Assembly (NCBI GenBank): GCA_019690055.1
Contig: JADGGF010000023.1
Coordinates: 1-19,728, forward strand
DNA length: 19,728 nt
Source: Micromonosporaceae bacterium
GTDB lineage: Bacteria; Actinomycetota; Actinomycetes; Mycobacteriales; Micromonosporaceae
Direction: 5' to 3'
The notes beneath the pieces are model-generated. The model did no database searches, was not told where the DNA came from, and saw only the letters and a program-made list of their open reading frames with translations. Below are positions 8,549 to 16,476 of this stretch, piece by piece (position 1 is the first letter of the stretch; each line of letters begins with the position of its first letter). The translations under genes and the position numbers were made by a program.

Positions 8549-9625
8549 TTATAGAACTCGGTATGGTTCAGCCGAGGCCGCCCGGAAGGTCAGTCCGATT
8601 CCCGGATCGACCCGGTTGACCGGAGCGGTGCCCCCGGCGGCCGAGACCGCGCCGTCGAGGAACATCGTCTCGATCCGTACGTGGTCGTGAAACCATTCGA
8701 TGTGCCGGAGGTTCGGCACGGCGGCGGCCACGGGGAGGACCTGGTGGGGGGCACCGTGCGCCGAGACGTCGAGTCCACTTGCGGCCGCGGTCGCGGCGGC
8801 GCGGAGGAAGTCACTGATCCCGCCACACCGGGTCACGTCGATCTGGAGGCAGTCGACGTAGCCGGCCATGCGCTGGAAGTAGGCCAGGTCGTAGCCGTAC
8901 TCGCCGGCCGCAACGTCCGCGGGCACCTGGTCGCGGACAATGCCGAGCCCCTCGAGGTCGTCGGAGCTGACCGGCTCCTCGAACCAGCGCACGTCGAGGT
9001 CGGCGGCCGCGCGCATCATGCGGATGGCCTGCTTGCGGTGATAGCCGCCGTTGGCGTCGACGTACAGTTCGGTGGCGTCCCCGATCGTCTTGCGCGCGGC
9101 GGCCATCCGGGCCAGGTCCCGCGCCTCGTCGCTCCCCCAGGACTCGGCGATCTTCATCTTGACGCGGGGGATGCCCTGCTCCACCCAACCAACCAGCTGG
9201 CGATGCTGCTGCTGGTCGTCGTAGGTGGTGAATCCGCCGCTGCCGTACACCGGGACCTGGTGGCGGACGGCGCCGAGCAGCCGGGCCAGCGGCATGCCGT
9301 GATGACGGGCCTTGAGGTCCCAGATGGCGTTGTCGGCGGCCGAAAGGGCGAGGCCGGCGACGCCGGGCCGGCCCGCGTTGCGCAGTTGTTGCTGCATCGC
9401 CAGCCAGGCCGCCGGTGTGTCATCGGGGTCGATCTCCTGCACGACGGGGGCGAGCAGGTCGGTGATGATCGATGCAACGGCGGCCGGGCCGTAGGTCCAG
9501 CCGATGCCGGTGATGCCGTCGGCGCTGGCTTCGGCCAGGACCATGGTGGTGCTGGACCAGGCGATCGTACCGTCGCCCTCGGGCGCGTCGGTCGGAATCG
9601 TGTAGGCCCGCGCGGTCAGCTGCAT
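8549..9625 (-). CDS. Enolase superfamily protein (mandelate racemase/sugar-acid dehydratase-like)
   Basis: This 358-residue protein has an N-terminal capping domain and a C-terminal TIM barrel. Visible active-site signature: KMK (Lys156, Lys158) at the end of the second barrel strand, then the Mg2+ ligands Asp190 (DANGGY), Glu216 (FEEP) and Glu242 (GEYGYD). Asp263 (QIDVTRCGG) and His290 (SAHGAPH) form a likely Asp/His dyad. A KxK pair plus an Asp/His dyad is the mandelate-racemase subgroup arrangement, whose members epimerise or dehydrate 2-hydroxy or sugar acids. The exact substrate is not predictable. The ATG at 9625 is preceded by GGAG at 8 nt, which lies inside the end of the upstream gene, 4 bp away. 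This strongly suggests co-transcription with the FAD/Fe-S dehydrogenase. Confidence 0.9.
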   Translation of the reverse strand: MQLTARAYTIPTDAPEGDGTIAWSSTTMVLAEASADGITGIGWTYGPAAVASIITDLLAPVVQEIDPDDTPAAWLAMQQQLRNAGRPGVAGLALSAADNAIWDLKARHHGMPLARLLGAVRHQVPVYGSGGFTTYDDQQQHRQLVGWVEQGIPRVKMKIAESWGSDEARDLARMAAARKTIGDATELYVDANGGYHRKQAIRMMRAAADLDVRWFEEPVSSDDLEGLGIVRDQVPADVAAGEYGYDLAYFQRMAGYVDCLQIDVTRCGGISDFLRAAATAAASGLDVSAHGAPHQVLPVAAAVPNLRHIEWFHDHVRIETMFLDGAVSAAGGTAPVNRVDPGIGLTFRAASAEPYRVL

Positions 9626-9629
9626 GGGG

Positions 9630-12600
9630 CTATCTCCGGCGGGTTGGTCTTCGCGTGGCGGCGTAGGCCACCATTCCGCCGACCCCGACCAGCCCGCCGG
9701 CGACGGCCGCGAGCGCGCCGAGACGCGCGCGACGGGACGGCGGCTGGGGACGGCGGGCCCACCAACGCTCGGGTCGCGGCGTGGGTGAAGCGTGCTCGAG
9801 ACCCGCGCGGAGCAGCTCGGCGAGGTGCATGGCCTCGCGCCCGTTGGCGTTTCCCTGAGCGATCTGGGTACGGCAGCTGAAACCGTCGGCGAGCACCACC
9901 GTCTCCGCGGGAGCGTCCCTCACCGCGGGCAGCAGGACGCGTTCGGCGCACGCCTCGGAGACCTCGTAATGGCCCTGTTCGAAGCCGAAGTTGCCGGCCA
10001 GCCCGCAGCAGCCGGAGTCGAGGAACCGAGCGTCGACGCCGATGCGGGCCAGGACCGCCGCGTCGGCGTCGGTGCCCAGGATCGCGTGCTGGTGGCAGTG
10101 GGTCTGGACGATGGCCTTCCCCGACAGCCCCGGCGGCCGCCAGTCCGGCGTCCGGTCGTTGAGCAGTTCGGCCAACGTATGGGTCTGATCGCGCAGGCGC
10201 GACACGTCCGGGTCGTCGGGGAAGAGTTCCCGGGCGTCGCTGCGCAGCACGGCGGTGCAGCTCGGCTCGAGACCGACCACGGTGACGCCGGCGTCCAGGT
10301 AGGGGCGCAGTGTGTTGATGGTGCGGCGCAGCACCGACCGGGCCACGCCGAGCTGGCCGGTGGATATCCAGGTCAGGCCGCAGCAGACCGGCCCGGCCGG
10401 CACCGTCACCCGCCATCCGGCCGCCTCGAGGACCTCGACCGCCGCCTGCGCGATCGCCGGATGGAAGTGGTTGGTAAAGGTGTCCGGCCAGAGCAGCACC
10501 TCGCCGTGGCGACCGTCACCGCGCGGCGTGCGGCGGGCGAACCAGGCCTGGAACGTCTCGGGGGCGAACAACGGTATATCTCGGCGTATGTCGATGCCAC
10601 CGAGCTTCTTGGCCAGGCGGTTGATGCCCGGCGCCTGGGCGAGCGCGTTGACCGCCCCGGGCGCGGCCGAGGCGAGAGTCGCCCAGAGGGGCAGCCAGCC
10701 CATCGCGTAGTGCGACGCCGGCCGCAGCCGACCCTGGTAGTGGTGGGCCAGGAACTCGGCCTTGTAGGTGGCCATGTCGACGTTGACCGGGCAGTCGGAC
10801 TTGCAGCCCTTGCAGGCCAGGCAGAGATCGAGTGCTTCGTGGACCGCCTCCGAGCGCCATCCGTCGGCGATGGTCCCACCCCGGGCGGCTCCGTCGAGCA
10901 TCTCGAACAGCAGGCGGGATCGGCCGCGGGTGGAATGCTTCTCCTCCCGCGTGACCATGTACGACGGGCACATCACACCGCCGTGTTCCCGGCGGCACTT
11001 CCCCACCCCGACGCAGCGCAACACGGCCCGGCCGAAGCTGCGGTCGTCGTCCGGGTAGCCGAAGTAGGTCTCGCCGGCGTCGTGGTGGTAGGCGGCCCCG
11101 ATCCGGAGGTGCTCGTCCAGGGCGTACGGTGGCATGACCTTGCCCGGGTTCATCCGATCGTCGGGATCGAAGATGGCCTTGAACTGTCCGAACGCGCGGG
11201 TCAGCTCGGCCCCGAACATCCGGGTGAGGAGCTCCGCCCGCGCCTGTCCGTCGCCGTGCTCACCGGACAGCGACCCACCGTAGCTGACCACGAGGTCGGC
11301 CGCATCCTCCATGAACGAACGGAAGCGCCGCACGCCCTCGGCGGTATACAGGTCGAACGGTATCCGGCAGTGGACACATCCCTGTCCAAAGTGGCCATAG
11401 ACCGATACCTGTTCCAGGCCGTGCTCGGCGAATAGCCGAGTCAGGTCGCGCAGGTAGTCGCCGACCCGATCGGGGGCGACCGCCGAGTCCTCCCATCCGG
11501 GCCAGGTATCGGGCAGACCCGGCACTCGGGCCGTCGACCCGAGCCCGGCCTCGCGGACGTCCCACATCCGCCGTTCGCCGACGACGTCTTCGAAGATGTG
11601 CACGCTGCCATCGCCGCGCCGACGGCCCAGGGACCGGAGCAGATCGTCGGCCGCCGCGTCGGCCTCGGCCTTGCTCTCGCCACCGAGCTGCACCATCAGC
11701 CAGGCGCCGCCCTTCGGCAGCTCGCCGATACCCGTCTCGTTGAGATGCTTCAACCGTTCAAAGTGGATCAGGTTGTCGTCGATGCCTTCGAGGACGGCCG
11801 GGTTATGGGGAAGGATCGACGGTACCGCATCGGCCGCGTCGGCGATGCTCGGGTAGGCGAGGAACACCATGGTCGCCGCCGGGAGCGTGGGCACCAGCTT
11901 GAGCCGGGCCCGCAGGATGGTGACGAGCGTTCCCTCGGAGCCGACCAGGGCCTGCGCCACGTGAAAGTTCTTCTCCGGCAGCAGGCTGTCCAGGTTGTAG
12001 CCCGACACGCGGCGCGGTATCTGCGGGTACCCGGTGCGCAGCTGGCTCAGGTAGGTGTCCCGCAGCGCCCGCAGCTGCCGGTAGATCTCGGCCGGGCGTC
12101 CGCCCGCGCGCTGGATCCGCTCGTACTCCGCGTCGCTCGTCTCACCGACCCACATCCGGGTTCCGTCGTAGAGCAGCACTTCCAGCTCCACGACGTTGTC
12201 GACCACCTTGCCCGAGCGTTGGGCCGTGGCCCCACAGGAGTTGTTGCCGAGCATCCCACCGAGCGTGCAGTGGTCGTGGGTGGCCGGCCGCGGGCCGAAC
12301 TCCAACCCGGTCGGGCGCAGGTGCTCGTTGAGCGCGTCGAGCACGATGCCGGGCTCGACCAGACAGGTGCGCGCCTCGGTGTCGACCTCCAGCACGTGAT
12401 GGCAGTACTTCGACCAGTCGAGGACGACCGCGGTGTTGGTGCACTGCCCGGCCAGGCTGGTGCCGCCACCGCGCGAGACGATCGGCGCGCCGTGCCGTCG
12501 ACACACCTCGATGATGGCCGGCACCGCCTCGACCGAGCGGGGAACCACCACGCCGAGCGGGACCATGCGGTAGTTCGACGCGTCGGTCGAGTACGCCGCC

Positions 12601-12737
12601 CGCGAGCCGGCGTCAAACCGTATCTCGGCATCGACGTCCGCGGCGCGCAGGTCGGCCGCCAGCGCGGAGAGGTTGACATCGTGGGCCGGCACCGGCGGGC
12701 GACGGATCGTCGGCGCGGCCAGCAGTTCGCGGGTCAT
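9630..12737 (-). CDS. FAD-binding and (Fe-S)-binding D-2-hydroxyacid dehydrogenase (YdiJ-like)
   Basis: This 1035-residue fused flavo-iron-sulfur enzyme oxidises D-2-hydroxy acids (lactate, glycolate or 2-hydroxyglutarate in relatives) and passes electrons onward. A PCMH-type FAD domain (about 55-285, with SRGGGTSLAGQ at 88-98) is followed by an FAD-oxidase C-terminal domain (about 290-535) and a ferredoxin-like segment with Cys575/581/590 and CxxCxxCxxxCP (Cys639, 642, 645, 649). Two heterodisulfide-reductase-type CCG repeats end in Cys785-Cys786 and Cys910-Cys911. E. coli YdiJ has about the same length and order. Residues about 1003-1026 form a hydrophobic segment followed by an Arg-rich end, which I do not expect in YdiJ. 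The ATG at 12737 overlaps the upstream stop as ATGA, so translation is probably coupled. The frame is open upstream, but that part is antisense or out-of-frame to the neighbouring gene. Confidence 0.93.
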   Translation of the reverse strand: MTRELLAAPTIRRPPVPAHDVNLSALAADLRAADVDAEIRFDAGSRAAYSTDASNYRMVPLGVVVPRSVEAVPAIIEVCRRHGAPIVSRGGGTSLAGQCTNTAVVLDWSKYCHHVLEVDTEARTCLVEPGIVLDALNEHLRPTGLEFGPRPATHDHCTLGGMLGNNSCGATAQRSGKVVDNVVELEVLLYDGTRMWVGETSDAEYERIQRAGGRPAEIYRQLRALRDTYLSQLRTGYPQIPRRVSGYNLDSLLPEKNFHVAQALVGSEGTLVTILRARLKLVPTLPAATMVFLAYPSIADAADAVPSILPHNPAVLEGIDDNLIHFERLKHLNETGIGELPKGGAWLMVQLGGESKAEADAAADDLLRSLGRRRGDGSVHIFEDVVGERRMWDVREAGLGSTARVPGLPDTWPGWEDSAVAPDRVGDYLRDLTRLFAEHGLEQVSVYGHFGQGCVHCRIPFDLYTAEGVRRFRSFMEDAADLVVSYGGSLSGEHGDGQARAELLTRMFGAELTRAFGQFKAIFDPDDRMNPGKVMPPYALDEHLRIGAAYHHDAGETYFGYPDDDRSFGRAVLRCVGVGKCRREHGGVMCPSYMVTREEKHSTRGRSRLLFEMLDGAARGGTIADGWRSEAVHEALDLCLACKGCKSDCPVNVDMATYKAEFLAHHYQGRLRPASHYAMGWLPLWATLASAAPGAVNALAQAPGINRLAKKLGGIDIRRDIPLFAPETFQAWFARRTPRGDGRHGEVLLWPDTFTNHFHPAIAQAAVEVLEAAGWRVTVPAGPVCCGLTWISTGQLGVARSVLRRTINTLRPYLDAGVTVVGLEPSCTAVLRSDARELFPDDPDVSRLRDQTHTLAELLNDRTPDWRPPGLSGKAIVQTHCHQHAILGTDADAAVLARIGVDARFLDSGCCGLAGNFGFEQGHYEVSEACAERVLLPAVRDAPAETVVLADGFSCRTQIAQGNANGREAMHLAELLRAGLEHASPTPRPERWWARRPQPPSRRARLGALAAVAGGLVGVGGMVAYAATRRPTRRR

Positions 12738-14500
12738 GCTCGGAGCTGCTGGAACTTGTCCCGGGCGATGGTGGCCAGCGTCGCCACCTTGTGGGGCTGG
12801 CCGCGCAGGAACGCCTCGGCGAAGTGCTTGGCCTGCTCGTAGCGGATCTTGCCGGGCATCGGCGGCTCGTTCGGGTTGACATCGCAGTCGATGAGCGCCG
12901 GTCCGGGGTGGGCGAGCGCGTCGCGGACCGCCGCCGCCAGATCCCCCGGCCGTGTGATCTTGGCGCCGAAGGCACCGCAGGCCTGGGCCCAGGCGGCGAA
13001 GTTGGCCTCCGGCTGCTGGTGCCGCACGGCGTACTCGGGAAAGCCGAGCAGGATCTGCTCCCAGAGGATCTCGCCGAACGCGTTGTTGTTGTTGACGATC
13101 ACCTTGATCGGCAACCGGTGGCGGACCGCGGTGAGGAACTCGGCCATGAGCATCGCGAACCCGCCGTCGCCGACGAAGGCAATCACCTGTCGCTGCGGAA
13201 AGGCGTGCTGGATCGCGATGGCATACGGCAGCCCGGGTGCCATCGTGGCAAGGTTGCCCGACAGGTAGAACTCCCGGCCGCCCCGGATCGTCCAGTGACG
13301 CGCGGCCCAAGTGGCGATCGTGCCCGAGTCGCAGGTCAGTACGGCATCATCATCCGCGAGATCATCGATACAGCCCATCAGGTACTGCGGGGCGATGGGA
13401 TCCCGGTTCGGATCCTGCAACGCCTTCATGTCCGTCAGCCAGGCATCCCGACCCCGCTGGTGCTTGGTCAGGAAGGCCCGATCGCTCCGCGGCTGCAGCA
13501 GCGGCCGGAGTCCACGCAGCGCCGACCCGGCATCGGCCGTGACCGCGGCGGTGACCGGCAGGCGCAGGCCGATCAGGCTGGCGTCAATGTCGATCTGGAC
13601 CACCCGCGCCTGGTCCGGCTGGGGCAGATACGAACCGTACGGGTAGGAGGTGCCGACCATCAGCAGTGTGTCGCACTCCTCCATCACCTCCTCGCTCGGC
13701 TTCGTGCCGAGGAGGCCCAGCCCGCCCATGCACAGCGGATGGTCGTCGGGCACGACAAGCTTGCCCGGCAGTGTCTTGATGATGGGCGCGGCCAAGGCGT
13801 CGGCGACGGCGGTCAGCTCCGCGCCCGCCCCGCGGGCGCCGATGCCGACCAGGACCGCGACCTTCTGCCCGGCGTTGAGCACCTCAGCGGCCAACGCCAG
13901 CTCATCAGGGTCCGGCACGACGGCCGGACGGGACACAACGGGGCTGCTGGTCGACTTCGCGCCCGGGCCGACGTGCTGGTACGGCGCCTCGGCGGACGGC
14001 GCGACCTGGATGTCGTTGGGAAAGGTCAGGTGGGAGACCGTACGGCTGGCCAGCGCGGTGCGGATCGCGATGTCGACGACACCGGGCACCTGCTGCGGGT
14101 TCGTCACCATCAGGTTGTAGTCGGCGACGGTCTGATACAGCAGCTGGGTGTGCACCTCCTGCTGGTAGTGCGTGCCGAGCACCGACGTCTCCTGCATCCC
14201 GGTCAGCGCCAGCACCGGCACGTGATCCATCTTCGCGTCGAACAATCCGTTGAGGAGGTGGATCGCCCCCGGCCCCGAGGTGGCCACACAGACGCCGATC
14301 CGCCCGGTCGCCTTGGCGTAACCGCAGGCCATGAACGCGGCGGCCTCCTCGTGCTGGACCAGGACGAACCGCACCTGTTCCCGGACCCGCCGGAAACCTT
14401 CCATCAGGCCGTTGATCCCGTCGCCGGGCAACCCGAAGACGGTGTCCACACCCCAGTCGACCAGTCGCCGAGCAACCGCCTCACCAACCGTCGCTTTCAC
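12734..14500 (-). CDS. Thiamine diphosphate-requiring enzyme, pyruvate oxidase/quinone-dependent pyruvate dehydrogenase-like
   Basis: This 588-residue enzyme has the three-domain POX/acetolactate-synthase fold. The N-terminal pyrimidine-binding domain carries the catalytic Glu51 in QHEEAAAF and a CVATSGPGAIHLLNG segment (71-85). A central Rossmann-like domain spans about 195-340. The C-terminal diphosphate domain has the ThDP motif GDGGFAM (444-450) through the NNNAFG segment (471-476). The sequence resembles actinobacterial relatives of PoxB, which decarboxylate 2-oxo acids and pass electrons to quinone; pyruvate itself is not proven. The GTG at 14500 is preceded by GAGGTGA. It is the first recognisable gene of the operon and shares ATGA with the FAD/Fe-S gene. 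Decarboxylating the 2-oxo acid made by that neighbour is an inferred role. Confidence 0.88.
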   Translation of the reverse strand: MKATVGEAVARRLVDWGVDTVFGLPGDGINGLMEGFRRVREQVRFVLVQHEEAAAFMACGYAKATGRIGVCVATSGPGAIHLLNGLFDAKMDHVPVLALTGMQETSVLGTHYQQEVHTQLLYQTVADYNLMVTNPQQVPGVVDIAIRTALASRTVSHLTFPNDIQVAPSAEAPYQHVGPGAKSTSSPVVSRPAVVPDPDELALAAEVLNAGQKVAVLVGIGARGAGAELTAVADALAAPIIKTLPGKLVVPDDHPLCMGGLGLLGTKPSEEVMEECDTLLMVGTSYPYGSYLPQPDQARVVQIDIDASLIGLRLPVTAAVTADAGSALRGLRPLLQPRSDRAFLTKHQRGRDAWLTDMKALQDPNRDPIAPQYLMGCIDDLADDDAVLTCDSGTIATWAARHWTIRGGREFYLSGNLATMAPGLPYAIAIQHAFPQRQVIAFVGDGGFAMLMAEFLTAVRHRLPIKVIVNNNNAFGEILWEQILLGFPEYAVRHQQPEANFAAWAQACGAFGAKITRPGDLAAAVRDALAHPGPALIDCDVNPNEPPMPGKIRYEQAKHFAEAFLRGQPHKVATLATIARDKFQQLRA

Positions 14501-14943
14501 GGCTCACCTCGAAAAGCCTGGGACGTTGACTCGTTTTCCGCCGCACCCGGTGGTGGGGCTCATCCCAGCGAAGCACTGCACCACCCGCGTCGCCCGGCCC
14601 GCCGCCCGCGCTCCCACGCATGGGTGACCCATCATCGGGAGTCCCATCCAAACGGGCAGTCGTAACCGTCCACCGGGCGCTTCGTTGGTCCGGACGAGGA
14701 GGTTGACAACTCCATCCAGGACGGCGCGTTTCGGTCGGTGCCGATGGATCGGTCGACACCACCAGCCTGACCCTACGGCTACCGCGCACGGCATCGATCA
14801 GCGAGGCTCCCTCCCGGTCGAGAGCCACGGTGCCCACAGTGGGTTGTCACCTCGTTCTCAAACTCGCCCTTTCAACGGCAGTGCGGCCGGCGGTGGAGGC
14901 TTGGTCGTCGCCTGGGTCTTCATCGGCGAGGAGGGAGGGCGTC
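14501..14943. other. Divergent intergenic region between ThDP-enzyme operon and amidase
   Basis: About 440 bp without a convincing intact gene. It should hold the operon promoter (minus) and the amidase promoter (plus). Visible elements are a 13-bp palindrome at 14620-14632, a smaller dyad CCCAC-A-GTGGG at 14833-14843, and TTGACA on the plus strand at 14703-14708 with no acceptable -10 at 16-18 nt. On the minus strand two overlapping frames (14837 to about 14720, then to 14504) show partial coding-like codon bias. The second ends 3 bp before the ThDP-enzyme start, which could be a decayed small gene. Confidence 0.4.
14620..14632. promoter_or_regulatory. Hyphenated palindrome, possible operator
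   Basis: ATGGGT-G-ACCCAT is a perfect palindrome of 6-bp arms with one central base, 120-132 bp upstream of the ThDP-enzyme start. Its position between two divergent units is typical of a repressor or activator site. No regulator gene lies beside it in the window, and the assignment rests on symmetry alone. Confidence 0.25.
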
Positions 14944-15930
14944 ATGCGGCTGCTCTGGCTGCCGGAGGTGCTCCGCGCCGCCGGGTTGGCGGTGAGCACC
15001 TACCCGGGGTGGGAGACCCGCGGGTCGTCGTCGTGGGGGCCGCTGCGCGGAATCGTGTGCCATGCCACCGCCGGAGCCCGCAACAGCAGCGACGCGGCTG
15101 AGATGCGTGTGCTGTGGGAGACCGGCTCCGTCACCGCCCCCGTACCCATCTCCCAGCTGTATCTGTCGCGATCCGGCCAGTGGACGGTCGGCGCGACCGG
15201 ACTCTGCTATCACGTGCTGATCGGCCAGCGTGGACCTCACCGCGGATACGGCAACTCGGCGTTGATCGGCATCGAGGCGGCCAACGACAACCGCGGGGAG
15301 CCATGGCCGGCCGTACAGGTGGACGCGTACATCCGGGGTGTGGCGGCGATCTGCCGGTACATGGGCTGGAGCGCCGACGTGGTGGTCGGGCACCGGGAGC
15401 ATCAGAACGACAAATCCGACCCGGTGGGGATTGACATGAATGACTTCCGCCAGCGAGTGGCCGCGCTGCTCGCCGGCGGACCATCCGGACAGGAGGCGGA
15501 TATGGCGACGATCGTACGCAACCATGACGACGGCCAGTACTACATCCTCGGCTCCGACGGGGTGGCGCGGCGGCTGCTGCTGCGCACGGCGAACGGGATC
15601 AGCGACGTCGGGTACGTCGCGTCCGGTCGGTGGTCCAACAACCACCAGGGCCCGGTGCCTGGTCTGCTGCCGTTCAGCAACCGACCCATCGACCAAGCTC
15701 CCTGGATCGAGATCCCGAGCGCACCCTTGGGCGTGCTCGCCGTCGAAGCACCGGCCGTCGAGGTCGGCGACGTGGTGATCGACTACGCGCGCATCGACGC
15801 CTCCGTGCGCGATGCGGTGGCGGACGGTTACGAGGGCGGTGCCGCCCGGGTCCGTGCCGGTGCAGCGGGTAGCCAGGCGGCCACCGCCACCCCACCGAGC
15901 CCACGCGCCGACGCCGAGTCACAAGGCTGA
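14944..15930 (+). CDS. N-acetylmuramoyl-L-alanine amidase, endolysin-like (Amidase_2)
   Basis: This zinc amidase cleaves the bond between MurNAc and the stem peptide. In the 328-residue product the N-terminal catalytic domain (about 15-175) shows HATAG with His40, GIEAANDN (109-116) and GHREH followed by KSDP. His40, His150 and Asp159 are the likely zinc ligands. There is no clear signal peptide, as in phage endolysins, so export would need a holin-like or other route. The C-terminal half (187-328) is unrecognised and may bind the wall; its last about 30 residues are Ala/Pro-rich and low in complexity. The ATG at 14944 follows AGGAGG (14929-14934) within a longer GA-rich run; 38 upstream in-frame codons are less likely to be used. 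A second strong start site lies inside the gene at 15502. It converges on the PASTA/Ig-like pair. Confidence 0.85.
   Translation: MRLLWLPEVLRAAGLAVSTYPGWETRGSSSWGPLRGIVCHATAGARNSSDAAEMRVLWETGSVTAPVPISQLYLSRSGQWTVGATGLCYHVLIGQRGPHRGYGNSALIGIEAANDNRGEPWPAVQVDAYIRGVAAICRYMGWSADVVVGHREHQNDKSDPVGIDMNDFRQRVAALLAGGPSGQEADMATIVRNHDDGQYYILGSDGVARRLLLRTANGISDVGYVASGRWSNNHQGPVPGLLPFSNRPIDQAPWIEIPSAPLGVLAVEAPAVEVGDVVIDYARIDASVRDAVADGYEGGAARVRAGAAGSQAATATPPSPRADAESQG
15491..15504 (+). promoter_or_regulatory. Internal ribosome-binding site and in-frame start inside the amidase gene
   Basis: A perfect AGGAGG (15491-15496) sits 5 nt before an ATG at 15502 that is in frame with the amidase, at Met187, exactly in the linker between catalytic domain and C-terminal part. 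Translation from here would give a separate protein of 142 residues. Internal starts that make a free wall-binding subunit are known from several phage endolysins; use of this one is inferred. Confidence 0.5.
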
Positions 15931-15934
15931 TACC

Positions 15935-15947
15935 GACCGGCCCGGTC
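15935..15947. terminator. Short GC hairpin between convergent genes
   Basis: GACCG-GCC-CGGTC forms a 5-bp-stem hairpin just after the amidase stop, touching the end of the opposing Ig-like gene. A bidirectional terminator without a U-tract is possible. The stem is short and could occur by chance in DNA this rich in GC. Confidence 0.22.
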
Positions 15948-16476
15948 ACCCCGACGGCGACGGCACCGGCGGTACGAGTCGGATCCGTCGACGTAAGCGG
16001 GGTACCACGAACGGCATGGTCAGCAGCAGAAGCAGCCCGATATCACCCACAGCGCGACGGTGGCCCAGGAGATAGGACGACGTACTTCGATTGGCGCATA
16101 CAGCTGATAGGGATGGCCGTCGGCGTCGATGCCGGTGACGATAAGCAGGTGATCGCCCGGCGACAGATCGTGGGGGACGGTGACGTCCACCGCGATGCGA
16201 CCGTTGTCGTCGACGAGTGCGGCTCCGATCAGCATCGGTGTTGATTGGACGACGATGTGGGCGCTCGTGCCAGGGGCAAAGCCGCCGCCTTGCAGCGTGA
16301 CGGTGGCGGCCGGCTGGAGCAGGGTCGCGGAACCGGGGTCCGCGGTCAGGTCGAGCGAGCCGGCATAGGGCCCGAGTGGAATGGACGTGGGCGGAGCCGG
16401 CCGATTCCGCTGGACCGGTTCCCGGGCCGCGGCGGGCCAGGCCGGCCGTCACCGCGCAGGCCCAGAGCTTCCTCAT
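15946..16476 (-). pseudogene. Secreted, membrane-anchored Ig-like (IPT/TIG-type) protein broken by two compensating frameshifts
   Basis: The gene starts with ATG at 16476, overlapping the PASTA stop as ATGA, and the first residues (MRKLWACAVTAGLA) begin a signal peptide. The frame then turns into Arg/His-rich sequence of no protein character. In the +1 frame, from about 16445 to 16050, a good protein continues. It finishes the signal peptide (WPAAA) and then has a beta-rich domain with GSATLLQPAATVTLQGGGF, HIVVQSTPMLIG, SPGDHLLIVTGIDADG and YQLYAPIEV, as in actinobacterial secreted Ig-like domains. That frame stops at 16020. The original frame resumes at about 16050 with a membrane helix and a basic tail ending at 15946. 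The composite is about 176 residues. The first shift must lie below 16449 and the second above 16020. The cause is either two sequencing/assembly errors or a decaying gene; both ends look selected as one protein. Confidence 0.7.

Noticed and set aside
12738..13310. Upstream in-frame extension of the FAD/Fe-S gene, which would add 191 residues
   Set aside because: The extension overlaps the ThDP-enzyme gene in another frame and has Arg/Pro/Gly-rich shadow composition. The ATG at 12737 with the ATGA overlap is the natural start.
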